The notes beneath the pieces were generated by a model. It was not told the DNA's origin, did no database searches, and saw only the letters and a program-made list of their open reading frames with translations. The position numbers and the translations under genes were made by a program. From an uncultured Methylophilaceae bacterium (GTDB lineage Bacteria > Pseudomonadota > Gammaproteobacteria > Burkholderiales > Methylophilaceae), in NCBI GenBank assembly GCA_903870995.1, contig CAIQFD010000020.1, forward strand, positions 54,851-118,850: 64,000 nt of DNA, in the 5' to 3' direction. Of this stretch, positions 18,370 through 27,106 are shown one piece after another (the stretch's first letter is position 1; every line of letters begins with the position of its first letter).

Positions 18370-18406
18370 TCGTGGCAGTAAAATAAAAGAGTGATAGGGG
18401 TGGTGA

Positions 18407-19048
18407 ATGGACAAGCATTACAAAGTATTTTTGATTGATGATCATGCCTTGTTTCGCAAGGGGGTTGGTCAAATCATCAATGACAACCCAAGTTTCGAGG
18501 TTGTAGGTGAAGCATCGTCAGGGCTTGAGGGCATTGAGCTGGTTCAGAAGTCCACGCCAGATGTGGTGTTGATTGACTTGAATATGAAAGGCTTAAATGG
18601 CATTGATACCTTACGTCGATTCAAAGAAATTGGTACGCCAAGTAAATTTGTGGTGTTAACTGTTTCTGATGCGGAGGATGATTTGCTTGAGGCACTTCGC
18701 TCAGGTGCGGATGGTTATTTGCTTAAAGATATGGATCCTGAAGATTTGTGTGCGAACTTGATTAAGGTTGCTTCGGGCATGACGGTCATTCAAGACAGTC
18801 TGACTGATATTTTGAAGCAGGCCTTAATTGATCCTAAAGTGGGTCGTAATGATGAAACCGTTTCGCTGACAGACCGCGAGCAAGAAATTCTACAATGTTT
18901 GGCAGAGGGCTTGAACAATAAAACGATTGCGCGGAAATTGGGTATCAGTGACACCACCGTGAAAGTGCATGTTAAGCACTTGTTGAGCAAACTAAAGCTG
19001 ACAAGTCGTCTAGAGGCAGCAGTTTGGGCGCATAAGAAAAAAGTATAA
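18407..19048 (+). CDS. NarL/FixJ-family response regulator
   Basis: 213 residues. The receiver domain has acidic pocket DD at 11-12, phosphoacceptor Asp-57 (VVLIDLNMKG) and Lys in YLLKDMDPE. The C-terminal LuxR-type HTH is TDREQEILQCLAEGL followed by TVKVHVKHLLSKLKL. The recognition region (TVKVHVKH, SRLEAAVWAH) is almost identical to E. coli NarL. DNA specificity is therefore expected to be near the NarL heptamer TACYNMT, and matching palindromes lie upstream of four transcription units in this window. It is 37 bases downstream of the kinase and probably co-transcribed. Confidence 0.92.
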   Translation: MDKHYKVFLIDDHALFRKGVGQIINDNPSFEVVGEASSGLEGIELVQKSTPDVVLIDLNMKGLNGIDTLRRFKEIGTPSKFVVLTVSDAEDDLLEALRSGADGYLLKDMDPEDLCANLIKVASGMTVIQDSLTDILKQALIDPKVGRNDETVSLTDREQEILQCLAEGLNNKTIARKLGISDTTVKVHVKHLLSKLKLTSRLEAAVWAHKKKV

Positions 19049-19062
19049 GACTTAATTTTGTC

Positions 19063-19085
19063 AGCCACCTTCGGGTGGTTTTTTT
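19063..19085 (+). terminator. Terminator after the NarL-like regulator
   Basis: CCACC-TTCG-GGTGG, a stem with a stable TTCG tetraloop, followed by seven T residues. Confidence 0.9.
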
Positions 19086-19119
19086 ATGTCCGGCACGTCT
19101 GTTGCATGTGTTCACTTCG

Positions 19120-19125
19120 TATAAT
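19120..19125 (+). promoter_or_regulatory. Minus-10 box of the fae-like gene
   Basis: A perfect TATAAT lies 60 bases upstream of the start codon. No good minus-35 hexamer is found at 17-base spacing, so activation by a regulator may be needed. Confidence 0.45.
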
Positions 19126-19184
19126 ATGGATTACAATTGTTTAATGGTGGTTAATTTTATTTAAGCAAATTAAGGGAGTGATAT

Positions 19185-19736
19185 ATGAGTAATGACATGA
19201 TGACAATTAGAGTTGCTGAGGCTTTGGTTGCTGGTGGTCCAGTGGGTACTGCCGCTGAACCTGAGATTGCAATTGGCCACATGGCTGGACCAATGGGCAC
19301 GGCCTTTGCGACATTACTAGGCGATCAAGTAAAAGGTCACTCACGTGTACTCGCTATTTTGAATACAGATATCCAAGTCCGCCCTGCGACCATCATGGTG
19401 AGTAAGGTGACCGTGAAGGATGAGAAGTACACTAATATTTTGATGGGTACAGTGCAAGCGGCGATTGCGAACGGCGTATTAGATGCTGTGCGTAATGGCG
19501 ATATTCCTAAAGAGCTAGCGAACGATTTGGGGATTATTGTTTCTGTTTGGCTTAACCCTATTGTGGTGAAACAAGATGATTTGGACCATCAAATCTTGTT
19601 CAATATTCACCGTGAGGCTACTGCTAAAGCTATCCATAAAGCAATGACTAATCAACCAAGCATTGATTGGCTCTTGGAAAACCAAGACAAAATCACCCAT
19701 AAATACTTCCAAATGGGTTTAGACGGTAAGATTTAA
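19185..19736 (+). CDS. Formaldehyde-activating enzyme (Fae) homologue
   Basis: 183 residues of the Fae family: VAEALVAGG, IAIGHMAGPMGTAF, RPATIMVSKVTVKD, AAIANGVLDAVRNGDIPKE and FNIHREATAKAIHKA follow the Fae layout. True Fae condenses formaldehyde with tetrahydromethanopterin. In my alignment the catalytic His of Fae (sequence EVAHID) corresponds to Glu in EPEIAI here, and the C-terminal tail is longer. It may therefore be a Fae paralogue with a different role. SD (AAGGGAG) is strong. It leads a fae-hutD-hutG run. A canonical Fae is expected elsewhere in the genome. Confidence 0.8.
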   Translation: MSNDMMTIRVAEALVAGGPVGTAAEPEIAIGHMAGPMGTAFATLLGDQVKGHSRVLAILNTDIQVRPATIMVSKVTVKDEKYTNILMGTVQAAIANGVLDAVRNGDIPKELANDLGIIVSVWLNPIVVKQDDLDHQILFNIHREATAKAIHKAMTNQPSIDWLLENQDKITHKYFQMGLDGKI

Positions 19737-19750
19737 GTTGTTAGTCTGCG

Positions 19751-20338
19751 ATGGCATACACACCAAGCCTTAATCCGCCGATTAATATCAGTGAAGTGCC
19801 ATCGGTGCTGTGGAAAAATGGTGGCGGCAGTACCAAAGAGATTGCCGCCTTTCCTGCGGACGCTGGGATAGATAATTTTATCTGGCGTGTGAGTGTTGCC
19901 GAAATCAGACAGTCAAGTGCTTACTCGCTTTTTCCAGGAGTTGATCGCACACAAGTCCTTATCGCGGGCGTCAGTTTAAGTTTACAAAGTCAGATTGGCT
20001 TGTATCAGGAACTGCTGGCCTTTCAGCCATTCTCGTTTGCGGGTGAGCAGGATTGGTTTGCTGAGCCCGAGGGCATCTGTCAGATGCTTAATGTAATGAC
20101 ATCACGGGCTGAAGCGGTGAGTCTTCTAGAAGTGACTCATGGGGCTTTTGAGTGTCTGGGGGATGGCCATCAGCGCGTCCTGATGGTTTTGCAGGGAGAG
20201 TACTTATCTGAAGATGACTCGCAAGTTTATAAGCGAGGTGACTTTATGAAACTAGATATGGCGCTTGGTGAAGTATTTACTTTGTCAGCCAGTGCTGATG
20301 CAGTAATCATTTCCATTCAATTTTCTCTATTGAGCTAA
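19751..20338 (+). CDS. hutD: HutD/Ves family cupin-like protein
   Basis: 195 residues. The motif WKNGGGSTKEIAAFP at the N-terminus and FIWRVSVAEI are diagnostic of HutD/Ves, a bicupin family usually found with histidine utilisation genes and thought to modulate hut function. Here no hutH, hutU, hutI or hutF is present. It lies 15 bases after the fae-like gene and 13 bases before hutG, so co-transcription is likely. Confidence 0.88.
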   Translation: MAYTPSLNPPINISEVPSVLWKNGGGSTKEIAAFPADAGIDNFIWRVSVAEIRQSSAYSLFPGVDRTQVLIAGVSLSLQSQIGLYQELLAFQPFSFAGEQDWFAEPEGICQMLNVMTSRAEAVSLLEVTHGAFECLGDGHQRVLMVLQGEYLSEDDSQVYKRGDFMKLDMALGEVFTLSASADAVIISIQFSLLS

Positions 20339-20351
20339 TTATAGGTGAGTG

Positions 20352-21155
20352 ATGCAGCTTGAAATGCCGATTTTTAAATTAAGGCAAGGAAAAAGTAGGC
20401 TGGTGGTTTCTATGCCGCATGTGGGAACCTATCTCCCTTCTTGGCTTAAGCCCCGACTGACTGACGCTGGCTTGTCGATTGCTGATACGGATTGGCATCT
20501 AGAACAGCTCTATAATTTTTTAGATGATTTAGATGCGACCGTCATTATTGCGACGCATTCACGTTATGTGATTGACCTTAACCGTCCTTCTGATGATGTC
20601 AGTCTTTACCCAGGACAAAGCACCACAGGCCTTTGCCCGATTGACGCTTTTAACGAAGCGCCGCTTTATTTGCCCAATCAAGCACCAAGCGCTGATGAAG
20701 TTCAACAACGTATCGCTATTTATTGGCAACCATATCACCAAGCCTTGAACGCTGAAATTAGCCGAGTAAAAGCATTACATGGAAGTGCTTTGCTCTGGGA
20801 TGCGCATTCTATTGATTCTGTGGTGCCCCGATTTTTTGAAGGTACTCTGCCACACTTGAATGTGGGGACGGCCAATCATCAGTCTTGTGACTCGGATTTA
20901 GCTGACGCTGTTTATGCAATGGTGAAACAGCGTAATTATGAGGCTGTGATGAATGGTCGATTTAAGGGTGGTTTTATCACTCGCCATTACGGTCAGCCGT
21001 CTGCAGATGTGCATGCGATTCAGCTTGAAATCGCAACGAGGAGTTATATGCAAGTAAATGATGTGAGTAAAGTGGATGATGGCTTGGCTGATCAATTGCG
21101 CCCAACGTTGCGCGCAATGATGCAGGCGATGTTGGATTGGAAAAAGGCAGGATAG
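20352..21155 (+). CDS. hutG: N-formylglutamate deformylase (HutG type)
   Basis: 267 residues of the N-formylglutamate amidohydrolase family: VVSMPHVGTYLP, DTDWHLEQLY, ATHSRYVIDLNRP, LLWDAHSIDSVVPRFF and GGFITRHYGQP. It hydrolyses N-formylglutamate to formate and glutamate. ATG 20352 is preceded by AGGTGA; an in-frame GTG is one codon upstream. The gene is isolated from any histidine pathway and sits beside the N-methylglutamate pathway. Its substrate could be formed there by over-oxidation of the N-methylene intermediate. That link is inference. Confidence 0.88.
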   Translation: MQLEMPIFKLRQGKSRLVVSMPHVGTYLPSWLKPRLTDAGLSIADTDWHLEQLYNFLDDLDATVIIATHSRYVIDLNRPSDDVSLYPGQSTTGLCPIDAFNEAPLYLPNQAPSADEVQQRIAIYWQPYHQALNAEISRVKALHGSALLWDAHSIDSVVPRFFEGTLPHLNVGTANHQSCDSDLADAVYAMVKQRNYEAVMNGRFKGGFITRHYGQPSADVHAIQLEIATRSYMQVNDVSKVDDGLADQLRPTLRAMMQAMLDWKKAG

Positions 21156-21156
21156 A

Positions 21157-21636
21157 TTAAAGAAATATTTTACGTGCTTGCAGTTGTGTCGTTTCCCAGC
21201 CTAGATGTTGGTAGTAACCAAGTGCAGGCTCGTTTTCAAGATCTACTAATAATTGGGCTCGGCTAGCGCCCTTTTTCTTTGCCCATGCTAACGCGTCATC
21301 AAGTAATGCTTTCCCTATCCCTTGCCCTCGATATTTTTCAAGAATAATCATATCTTCAACCCAAGCTGAAGGTGCGCCCTGGGCCGTAGAAATCACGAGT
21401 TGAGCGCTGACCATACCAATAGCAGTGCCTTCATTATCGCGTGCTACCTTGATGACCCCTGTTGCGGGACTTTGAATGAGCATGCGTAAGCCTTGTACTT
21501 GCTTTGCAGTATTTGGTTTGAAATCAACTTCGATACTAAATAGGGCAGCCAGCAATTCAACCAGAGCTGGAATGTCCTCCAGCTTTGCAACATCAATGTT
21601 AAATTGGGCTGCTAGATTCGTGTTTGTATTAGTCAA
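21157..21636 (-). CDS. GNAT-family N-acetyltransferase
   Basis: 159 residues with the acetyl-CoA motif WVEDMIILEKYRGQGIGKALLDDALAWAKKKGA (Q/RxxGxG/A within YRGQGIG) and a C-terminal GYYQHLGWE. The substrate is unknown. The start codon lies inside the end of the XRE-cupin gene (8-base overlap), so the two are coupled. It converges on hutG with only one base between the stop codons. Confidence 0.85.
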   Translation of the reverse strand: MTNTNTNLAAQFNIDVAKLEDIPALVELLAALFSIEVDFKPNTAKQVQGLRMLIQSPATGVIKVARDNEGTAIGMVSAQLVISTAQGAPSAWVEDMIILEKYRGQGIGKALLDDALAWAKKKGASRAQLLVDLENEPALGYYQHLGWETTQLQARKIFL

Positions 21637-22273
21637 TTTCTGGTTCGTTTCCTGGGGTGTCGTAATGTACGATTGCTAAGAAGCGAATCGGGAGCTCAGT
21701 ATGCTTTTCTGGGCGATGTGGAATTTCACCGCGAAACGTTAGTGAATCTCCTGGCTCTAGTTTAAAGACTTCATCCCCTACACGATATTCCATGACGCCT
21801 TCTAACATATGAATAAACTCTGTGCCTGGGTGCTCAAAGCTTGGAAATTCTTCACCTGGATCTTCAAGTGTAATCAAAAAAGGCTCAAATATTTTTTGTG
21901 GCCCTTGGTCGTAAGCCAGTAAATGATAGGTGTGACCGCTACGCGTGCCACGTCTTACCACCTCCATGCCTTCGCCTTTTTTGACAAATTGCACAGAGCT
22001 TCTTGGCAAGTTGTAGCCTTGAAAGAATCGGGCTAAGGTCACACCAAGTGCGTTGGCAAGTTGTTCTAAGGTTTCTAGGCTGGTCGAAGAAAGACCATTT
22101 TCAATTTTGCTGAGCATGCCACGGCTGATGCCTGCTTTTTGAGAAACTTCGGCTAGGGTTAAGCTGTGCTGAATACGTAATTGATGAATGGTATTACCTA
22201 AAAACCTATCTAGCGCCTTACCTTGTGACTCTGGGGCGGGTGTGTTTAAAACAACATTCTCTGTTGTAGCCAT
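21629..22273 (-). CDS. XRE-cupin transcriptional regulator
   Basis: 214 residues. The N-terminal HTH_XRE (about residues 20-75: HSLTLAEVSQKAGISRGMLSKIENG) is followed by a C-terminal cupin_2 domain (FEHPGTEFIHMLEGVMEYRVGD). This is the PuuR-like architecture, in which the cupin senses a small metabolite. ATG 22273 is preceded by TTTTGGAGAT; an in-frame TTG lies three codons upstream. It is divergent from mgdABCD, whose promoter carries three GTTTCAT repeats that could be its operator. PuuR responds to putrescine in a gamma-glutamyl pathway, so a gamma-glutamylmethylamide or N-methylglutamate ligand is an attractive guess. Confidence 0.85.
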   Translation of the reverse strand: MATTENVVLNTPAPESQGKALDRFLGNTIHQLRIQHSLTLAEVSQKAGISRGMLSKIENGLSSTSLETLEQLANALGVTLARFFQGYNLPRSSVQFVKKGEGMEVVRRGTRSGHTYHLLAYDQGPQKIFEPFLITLEDPGEEFPSFEHPGTEFIHMLEGVMEYRVGDEVFKLEPGDSLTFRGEIPHRPEKHTELPIRFLAIVHYDTPGNEPEID

Positions 22274-22613
22274 TATCTCCAAAACTCCTCGTCAAACTTA
22301 TTTTTATTTATATATTTTTTATGGTGTTTAAGATTTTGCTCAACTTACAAAACTCTATATAAATCAACGCACATAAACCTTAACAGCGATAAGTTTACTG
22401 CATTACGCAACATAACTCTACCCGTTGTTTCATTCCAATAAAAAAAGTTTCATCAATCCTATTGACATTGAATTTGTGCTTTGGTGTAATAGAGCCATAA
22501 GTTTCATGTAGGTAAAAAAAGTTAATAAGAATTTAAAGCACAAATAGTGCCAGTTCTGAACTTTTTGCCCATATTTTTACCGAAGTGATTCAACCATATT
22601 ATTGGGGATTTAA
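22274..22613. promoter_or_regulatory. Divergent promoter region of the N-methylglutamate operon
   Basis: A sigma-70 promoter is visible: TTGACA at 22462-22467, 17-base spacer, TGTAAT at 22485-22490. GTTTCAT occurs three times, at 22427, 22447 and 22501, the first two 20 bases apart and the third just past the transcription start. The leader to mgdA would be about 117 bases. No NarL-type palindrome is present here, so this operon is probably under the XRE-cupin regulator instead. Confidence 0.65.
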
Positions 22614-23855
22614 ATGGCTTATCAGTTACTGAAGTTTGCGCTCGGCGGTGAATATAAAGAGCCGCGTTTTTTTAGAGATTGTCAGACGCCTAAAAAGTCT
22701 TATGACGCTGTCATTATTGGTGGCGGTGGTCATGGCTTGGCTGCAGCTTATTACTTAGCAAAAGATCATGGCATTACCAATGTGGCTGTTTTGGAGAAGG
22801 GTTATATTGGCGGTGGTAATACTGGTCGTAATACCACTATCGTGCGCTCAAATTATTTAACCCCAGATGGCGTGAACTTTTATGATGCCAGCGTTAAATT
22901 ATTTGAGGGGCTTTCAACTGAACTTGATATCAATCTTTTCTATTCCAATCGTGGCCATTTCACTTTAGCTCACACTGAGTCAGCAATGCGCACTATGCGC
23001 TGGCGTGCAGAGGTTAATAAGCATGTGGGTGTTGAAAGTCGCGTAGTGGGTACGGATGAAATTGCTAAAGCTTGTCCTCAAATGGATTTGAGCTGTAGTG
23101 GTAAAGCGCCCATTCAAGGTGCGCTTTACCATGAGCCTGGTTCAATTGCTCGTCACGACGCTGTTGCCTGGGGTTATGCGCGCGGTGCTGACAGCATGGG
23201 TGTGGAGATTTTCCAAAATACGGAAGTTCAAAGCATCGATGTAAAAGATGGGCAAGTGCAAGGTGTCCACACGAGCCGTGGTTATATTTCAACAGGCAAA
23301 GTTTTATCTGCCGTGGCAGGCTTTACACCACGCATTACTGAAATGGTGGATTTGAAAACGCCTATCGTGATTCATCCTTTGCAAGCCTGTGTGAGCGAAC
23401 CGATGAAGCCTTGGTTAGACACTATTTTAGTGTCAGGTAGTTTGCATGTTTATGTGAGTCAATCTTCTCGTGGTGAGCTGGTGATGGGTTCTTCATTAGA
23501 TCCTTACGAGGTGCATTCAACCCGTTCAACATTCGACTTTGTTGAGGGCTTAACTTCTCACATCGTCGATATGTTCCCATTCTTATCCAATGTCAAAGTG
23601 GTCCGTCAGTGGGCGGGGATGGCAGATATCACGCCAGACTTTGCGCCAATTATGGGCAAGACACCAATCAAAGGTTTTTATTTGGATGCAGGCTGGGGCA
23701 CTTGGGGGTTTAAAGCGACACCAATTAGCGGAAAAACCATGGCATACACCATGGCGAACGATAAAGCACACGACTTGATTCACTCATTCCGCTTATCAAG
23801 ATTTGAAGAGTACGAACTTACTGGTGAGAAGGGTGCTGCTTCGGTTGGCCACTAG
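22614..23855 (+). CDS. mgdA: MgdA, N-methylglutamate dehydrogenase subunit (SoxB-like)
   Basis: 413 residues, like the beta subunit of heterotetrameric sarcosine oxidase. It has a dinucleotide-binding motif (VIIGGGGHGLAAAYYLA, about residues 33-49), GNTGRNTTIVRSNY, and the GSIARHDAVAW segment (His-181) in the region that carries covalent flavin in sarcosine oxidases. A C-terminal GWGTWGFKATPISGK follows. It oxidises the N-methyl group of N-methylglutamate. It is the first gene of mgdABCD-gmaS-mgsABC. Confidence 0.93.
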   Translation: MAYQLLKFALGGEYKEPRFFRDCQTPKKSYDAVIIGGGGHGLAAAYYLAKDHGITNVAVLEKGYIGGGNTGRNTTIVRSNYLTPDGVNFYDASVKLFEGLSTELDINLFYSNRGHFTLAHTESAMRTMRWRAEVNKHVGVESRVVGTDEIAKACPQMDLSCSGKAPIQGALYHEPGSIARHDAVAWGYARGADSMGVEIFQNTEVQSIDVKDGQVQGVHTSRGYISTGKVLSAVAGFTPRITEMVDLKTPIVIHPLQACVSEPMKPWLDTILVSGSLHVYVSQSSRGELVMGSSLDPYEVHSTRSTFDFVEGLTSHIVDMFPFLSNVKVVRQWAGMADITPDFAPIMGKTPIKGFYLDAGWGTWGFKATPISGKTMAYTMANDKAHDLIHSFRLSRFEEYELTGEKGAASVGH

Positions 23856-23904
23856 GTCATAAAACCAAAGCAGGCATATCAATTTTTAAAGGCTAGATGA
23901 AAAA

Positions 23905-24210
23905 ATGAAACTTCTAAACTGTCCGATGAATGGCACGAGGCCATTAAGTGAATTTTTATTTGGCGGTGAATTCCGCGAAATGCCAAATCCAGACACAAGT
24001 AGTGATTTGGAGTGGGCAAGTTATGTGCACTACCGTGACAATGCGCCGGGTGTTAAAAAAGAATGGTGGTATCACTCACCAAGCGGCACTTGGTTTATTG
24101 CTGAACGCAATACGTTGAGCGATGAAGTGCTTGCGACTTATTTGTACGGTAAAGCCCCTGATGCTACAAAAACAACAAAGCCACGTGCTAAGAAGGAGCA
24201 ATCAGAATGA
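23905..24210 (+). CDS. mgdB: MgdB, N-methylglutamate dehydrogenase small subunit (SoxD-like)
   Basis: 101 residues of the SoxD family: LNCPMNGTRPLSEFLFGGEF, WASYVHYRDN, and EWWYHSPSGTWFIAERNT. In sarcosine oxidase delta subunits the N-terminal Cys cluster binds zinc; only one Cys (CP) is seen here, so zinc binding may be reduced. It overlaps mgdC by 4 bases (ATGA). Confidence 0.92.
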   Translation: MKLLNCPMNGTRPLSEFLFGGEFREMPNPDTSSDLEWASYVHYRDNAPGVKKEWWYHSPSGTWFIAERNTLSDEVLATYLYGKAPDATKTTKPRAKKEQSE

Positions 24211-27092
24211 GTATGAGATTGCCAAAACAAGTCGGTGAATGGATTAGCCGCGACAAACAAATTCGCTTTACCTTTGAAGGTAAAGAATACACAGGTTATG
24301 AAGGCGACACTATTACTAGCGCGCTATTGGCTTCAGGCGTTAAAGTCTTAGGTCGTAGTTTTAAATATCATCGTCCACGTGGGGTGTTAAGCCTTGCGAA
24401 CCACGACATCAATGCCTTGGTGACGGATGGTCAAGATACCAACATTCGCGCTGACGTTGTAAAGCTCACTAAAGGCATGACATTAAAAGCGGTGAATACC
24501 GATGGTGGTGTGATTAATGATAAGAGTAAATACATTGACTCTATCTCTCCATTATTGCCGGTTGGTTTTTACTACAAAGCGTTTCATAAACCAGCGGCAC
24601 TTTTCCCGTTTTGGGAAAAAGTGATTCGTAAGGCCGCAGGTCTAGGTGTTGTTAACTTTAACTACCCACGTATTAACAAACGCAAACTCAATGACTTCTG
24701 TGATGTGTTAATCATTGGTGCGGGTCCCTCTGGGCTATCTGCAGCACTTTCAGCGGCAGCCAATGACTTGGAAGTTATTTTGGTTGATGAAAACCAACAT
24801 CTTGGTGGTAGCTTGACGTATGACCGTGCAGGAAATGCTGATACTCAACAGATGCTCGACGAGTTGGTTGCTAAAGTTTCAGCCAGTCCAAACATTAAAG
24901 TTTACGCAGCGGCTTATGCAGCCGGTTATTACCAAGATCATATGGTGCCAGTTGTCACGGCTGATGGCATTACCAAGGTGCGCGCAAAAGCAGTGATTGT
25001 ATCTACAGGGGTATTTGAGCAGCCGCCAGTATTCCATAACAATGATTTGCCAGGGGTCATGCTAGGTTCAGCTGCACAACGCATGATTCATCGTTACGGC
25101 GTTAAACCTTTTAACAAAGGTATTGTGGTCACTGCGAATGCACATGGATATCGTGTTGCCCTTGATTTGATTAACGCAGGCGTAAAAGTTGCTGCGGTCG
25201 TCGATATGCGTGCACAAGGTCAAAAAGATGAACAAGTGGCTGAGTTGGTGCGCAAAGGCGTAAAAATTTATACAGGCTTCTGTGTGTATGAAGCAACCCC
25301 AGTCAAAGGCAAATTAGGCATGTCTGGTGCAGTTGTTTGTCCTTATGATGAATCAACAGCAAATGCCGATGTTGCTAAAGCGGTGACTATTGAATGTGAT
25401 GGTATTGCGATGAGCGCAGGCTGGGCACCAGCAGCAGCCTTGCTCTATCAGTCAGGTATTGGCATGGGCTATAACAACGACATTCAACAGTTTGTACCGA
25501 ACCGCTTCCCTAAAGGTATTTTTGCGGCAGGTCGAGTGAATGGTGTTTATAGCTTGGAGGCTCGCTTAACTGATGGCGCACGGGCGGCTTCAGAAGTCGC
25601 TAGCTTCTTGGGTAAGAAAGTTGCTGCGGTGAGTGTTGAGTCACATCAAGGCACATCACCTAGTCATCCATATCCGTTTGTGCATCATCCAAAAGGCAAA
25701 AACTTTGTCGATTTTGATGAAGACATTCAAATTAAAGATTTCATTAATGCTGCAAAAGAAGGCTTCGATAACATTGAGCTGATGAAGCGCTTCACAACAG
25801 TTGGTATGGGACCGAGTCAAGGTAAGCATTCAAACATGAATGCGATTCGTATTTTGGCAAAAATCCGTAATTTACCTGTTGAAAAAATCGGTACAACTAC
25901 AGCACGTCCATTCTTCCATCCTACGCCGATGGGTCATTTGGGTGGTCGTAGCTTCCATTCACACCGTCTAACATCAATCCATGGTTGGCATAAAGCTGCG
26001 GGGGCGTTCTTTGTGGACGTTGGTGCTTGGTCACGTCCTGCGTACTATCAAAAATCTGGCTTAAGTAAGCTAGAGACCATTCAACAAGAAGCACAAGCGG
26101 TTCGCCAATCTGTTGGGATCATTGATGGTGGCACTTTGGGCAAGATCGAAGTGTGTGGTCCAGATGCAGCGGCATTCTTAGAGCGCTTCTACACGGGTGT
26201 TTATGCAGATCAAAAAGTGGGCCACTCACGCTATGTTTTGCTTTTAGATGAGCTTGGTGTGGTCGTTGATGACGGTATTGCTACACGTCTAGCTGATGAA
26301 ATGTTCTTTTTGACGATCAGCACTTCAAACGCTGCAGCGGTTTATCGTGAAATGCAACGCTGGTTACAAATCTGGCAATTGAATGTTGGCTTGGTCAACG
26401 TCACTGGTGCTTATGGTTTGATTAACGTGGCTGGTCCAAACGCATCTAAAGTGCTTAGTAAGCTTGTGAGTGTTGATGTTTCAGAGGCTGCATTCCCAAT
26501 GGGTAGCGCGCAAACCACAGAAATTAAAGGCGTGCCAGTGCGTATCGTGCGTGCGGCGTTTGTGGCTAAACAGGCTTATGAAATTTACATGCCAACAGGT
26601 CATGCACTTAGTATTTGGAAAGCCTTGCTTGAAGCAGGTCAAAGTGAAGGTATCCGTCCATTTGGTACCGATACACAAAGATTGCTTCGTTTAGAGCTTG
26701 GTCATCATATGCCTGGGTACGATACCGATGGTTTAACTAATCCATTTGAAGTGCGTGCAGAAAAAGCATTGCACATGGAAAAACCATTCTTTATTGGTAA
26801 GCGTAGCTTGGAAATCATTGCTAAGAAACCGCTCACCAAAGTATTGGTGCCATTCACATTGGCGGTAGATTACAAAGGTGAAATGCCACAAGATTGTAAT
26901 TTGGTCATAGAGGCTGGCGGCATTAAGGGTCGGGTAACCAGTATCAGTTATAGCCCTGCTGCAAAACGTATTGTCGGCTTGGCCTATGTTGCACCCCATC
27001 AGTCTGAATTGGGTAACGTGTTCGATATTCGTACTGACAACGGCGGCATCGCAAAAGCCACTGTAGTTAAAACACCATTCTTTAATGCGTAA
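24207..27092 (+). CDS. mgdC: MgdC, N-methylglutamate dehydrogenase large subunit (SoxA-like)
   Basis: 961 residues. The N-terminal ferredoxin-like domain (residues 1-85) lacks cluster-binding cysteines, as in SoxA. A nucleotide-binding domain follows (GAGPSG at 171-176, plus GVFEQPPVFHNNDLPGVM), and a C-terminal GcvT-like tetrahydrofolate domain from about residue 590. It should hold NAD and tetrahydrofolate and pass the C1 unit to methylene-tetrahydrofolate. Codon use is strongly biased to a few codons (CGT, GGT, AAA), consistent with high expression. Confidence 0.94.
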   Translation: MSMRLPKQVGEWISRDKQIRFTFEGKEYTGYEGDTITSALLASGVKVLGRSFKYHRPRGVLSLANHDINALVTDGQDTNIRADVVKLTKGMTLKAVNTDGGVINDKSKYIDSISPLLPVGFYYKAFHKPAALFPFWEKVIRKAAGLGVVNFNYPRINKRKLNDFCDVLIIGAGPSGLSAALSAAANDLEVILVDENQHLGGSLTYDRAGNADTQQMLDELVAKVSASPNIKVYAAAYAAGYYQDHMVPVVTADGITKVRAKAVIVSTGVFEQPPVFHNNDLPGVMLGSAAQRMIHRYGVKPFNKGIVVTANAHGYRVALDLINAGVKVAAVVDMRAQGQKDEQVAELVRKGVKIYTGFCVYEATPVKGKLGMSGAVVCPYDESTANADVAKAVTIECDGIAMSAGWAPAAALLYQSGIGMGYNNDIQQFVPNRFPKGIFAAGRVNGVYSLEARLTDGARAASEVASFLGKKVAAVSVESHQGTSPSHPYPFVHHPKGKNFVDFDEDIQIKDFINAAKEGFDNIELMKRFTTVGMGPSQGKHSNMNAIRILAKIRNLPVEKIGTTTARPFFHPTPMGHLGGRSFHSHRLTSIHGWHKAAGAFFVDVGAWSRPAYYQKSGLSKLETIQQEAQAVRQSVGIIDGGTLGKIEVCGPDAAAFLERFYTGVYADQKVGHSRYVLLLDELGVVVDDGIATRLADEMFFLTISTSNAAAVYREMQRWLQIWQLNVGLVNVTGAYGLINVAGPNASKVLSKLVSVDVSEAAFPMGSAQTTEIKGVPVRIVRAAFVAKQAYEIYMPTGHALSIWKALLEAGQSEGIRPFGTDTQRLLRLELGHHMPGYDTDGLTNPFEVRAEKALHMEKPFFIGKRSLEIIAKKPLTKVLVPFTLAVDYKGEMPQDCNLVIEAGGIKGRVTSISYSPAAKRIVGLAYVAPHQSELGNVFDIRTDNGGIAKATVVKTPFFNA

Positions 27093-27106
27093 TAAAGGAA
27101 ATTAAC

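Noticed and set aside
16489..19048. True nitrate/nitrite NarXL system
   Set aside because: No nar genes are nearby, the periplasmic region shows no obvious P-box, and matching operators lie at amine genes; only the DNA-binding domain is clearly NarL-like.
22538..22568. Terminator-like sequence in the mgdA leader (GCAC/GTGC stem and a later T-run)
   Set aside because: The stem is only 4 base pairs and the palindrome next to the T-run has a one-base loop, too tight to fold.
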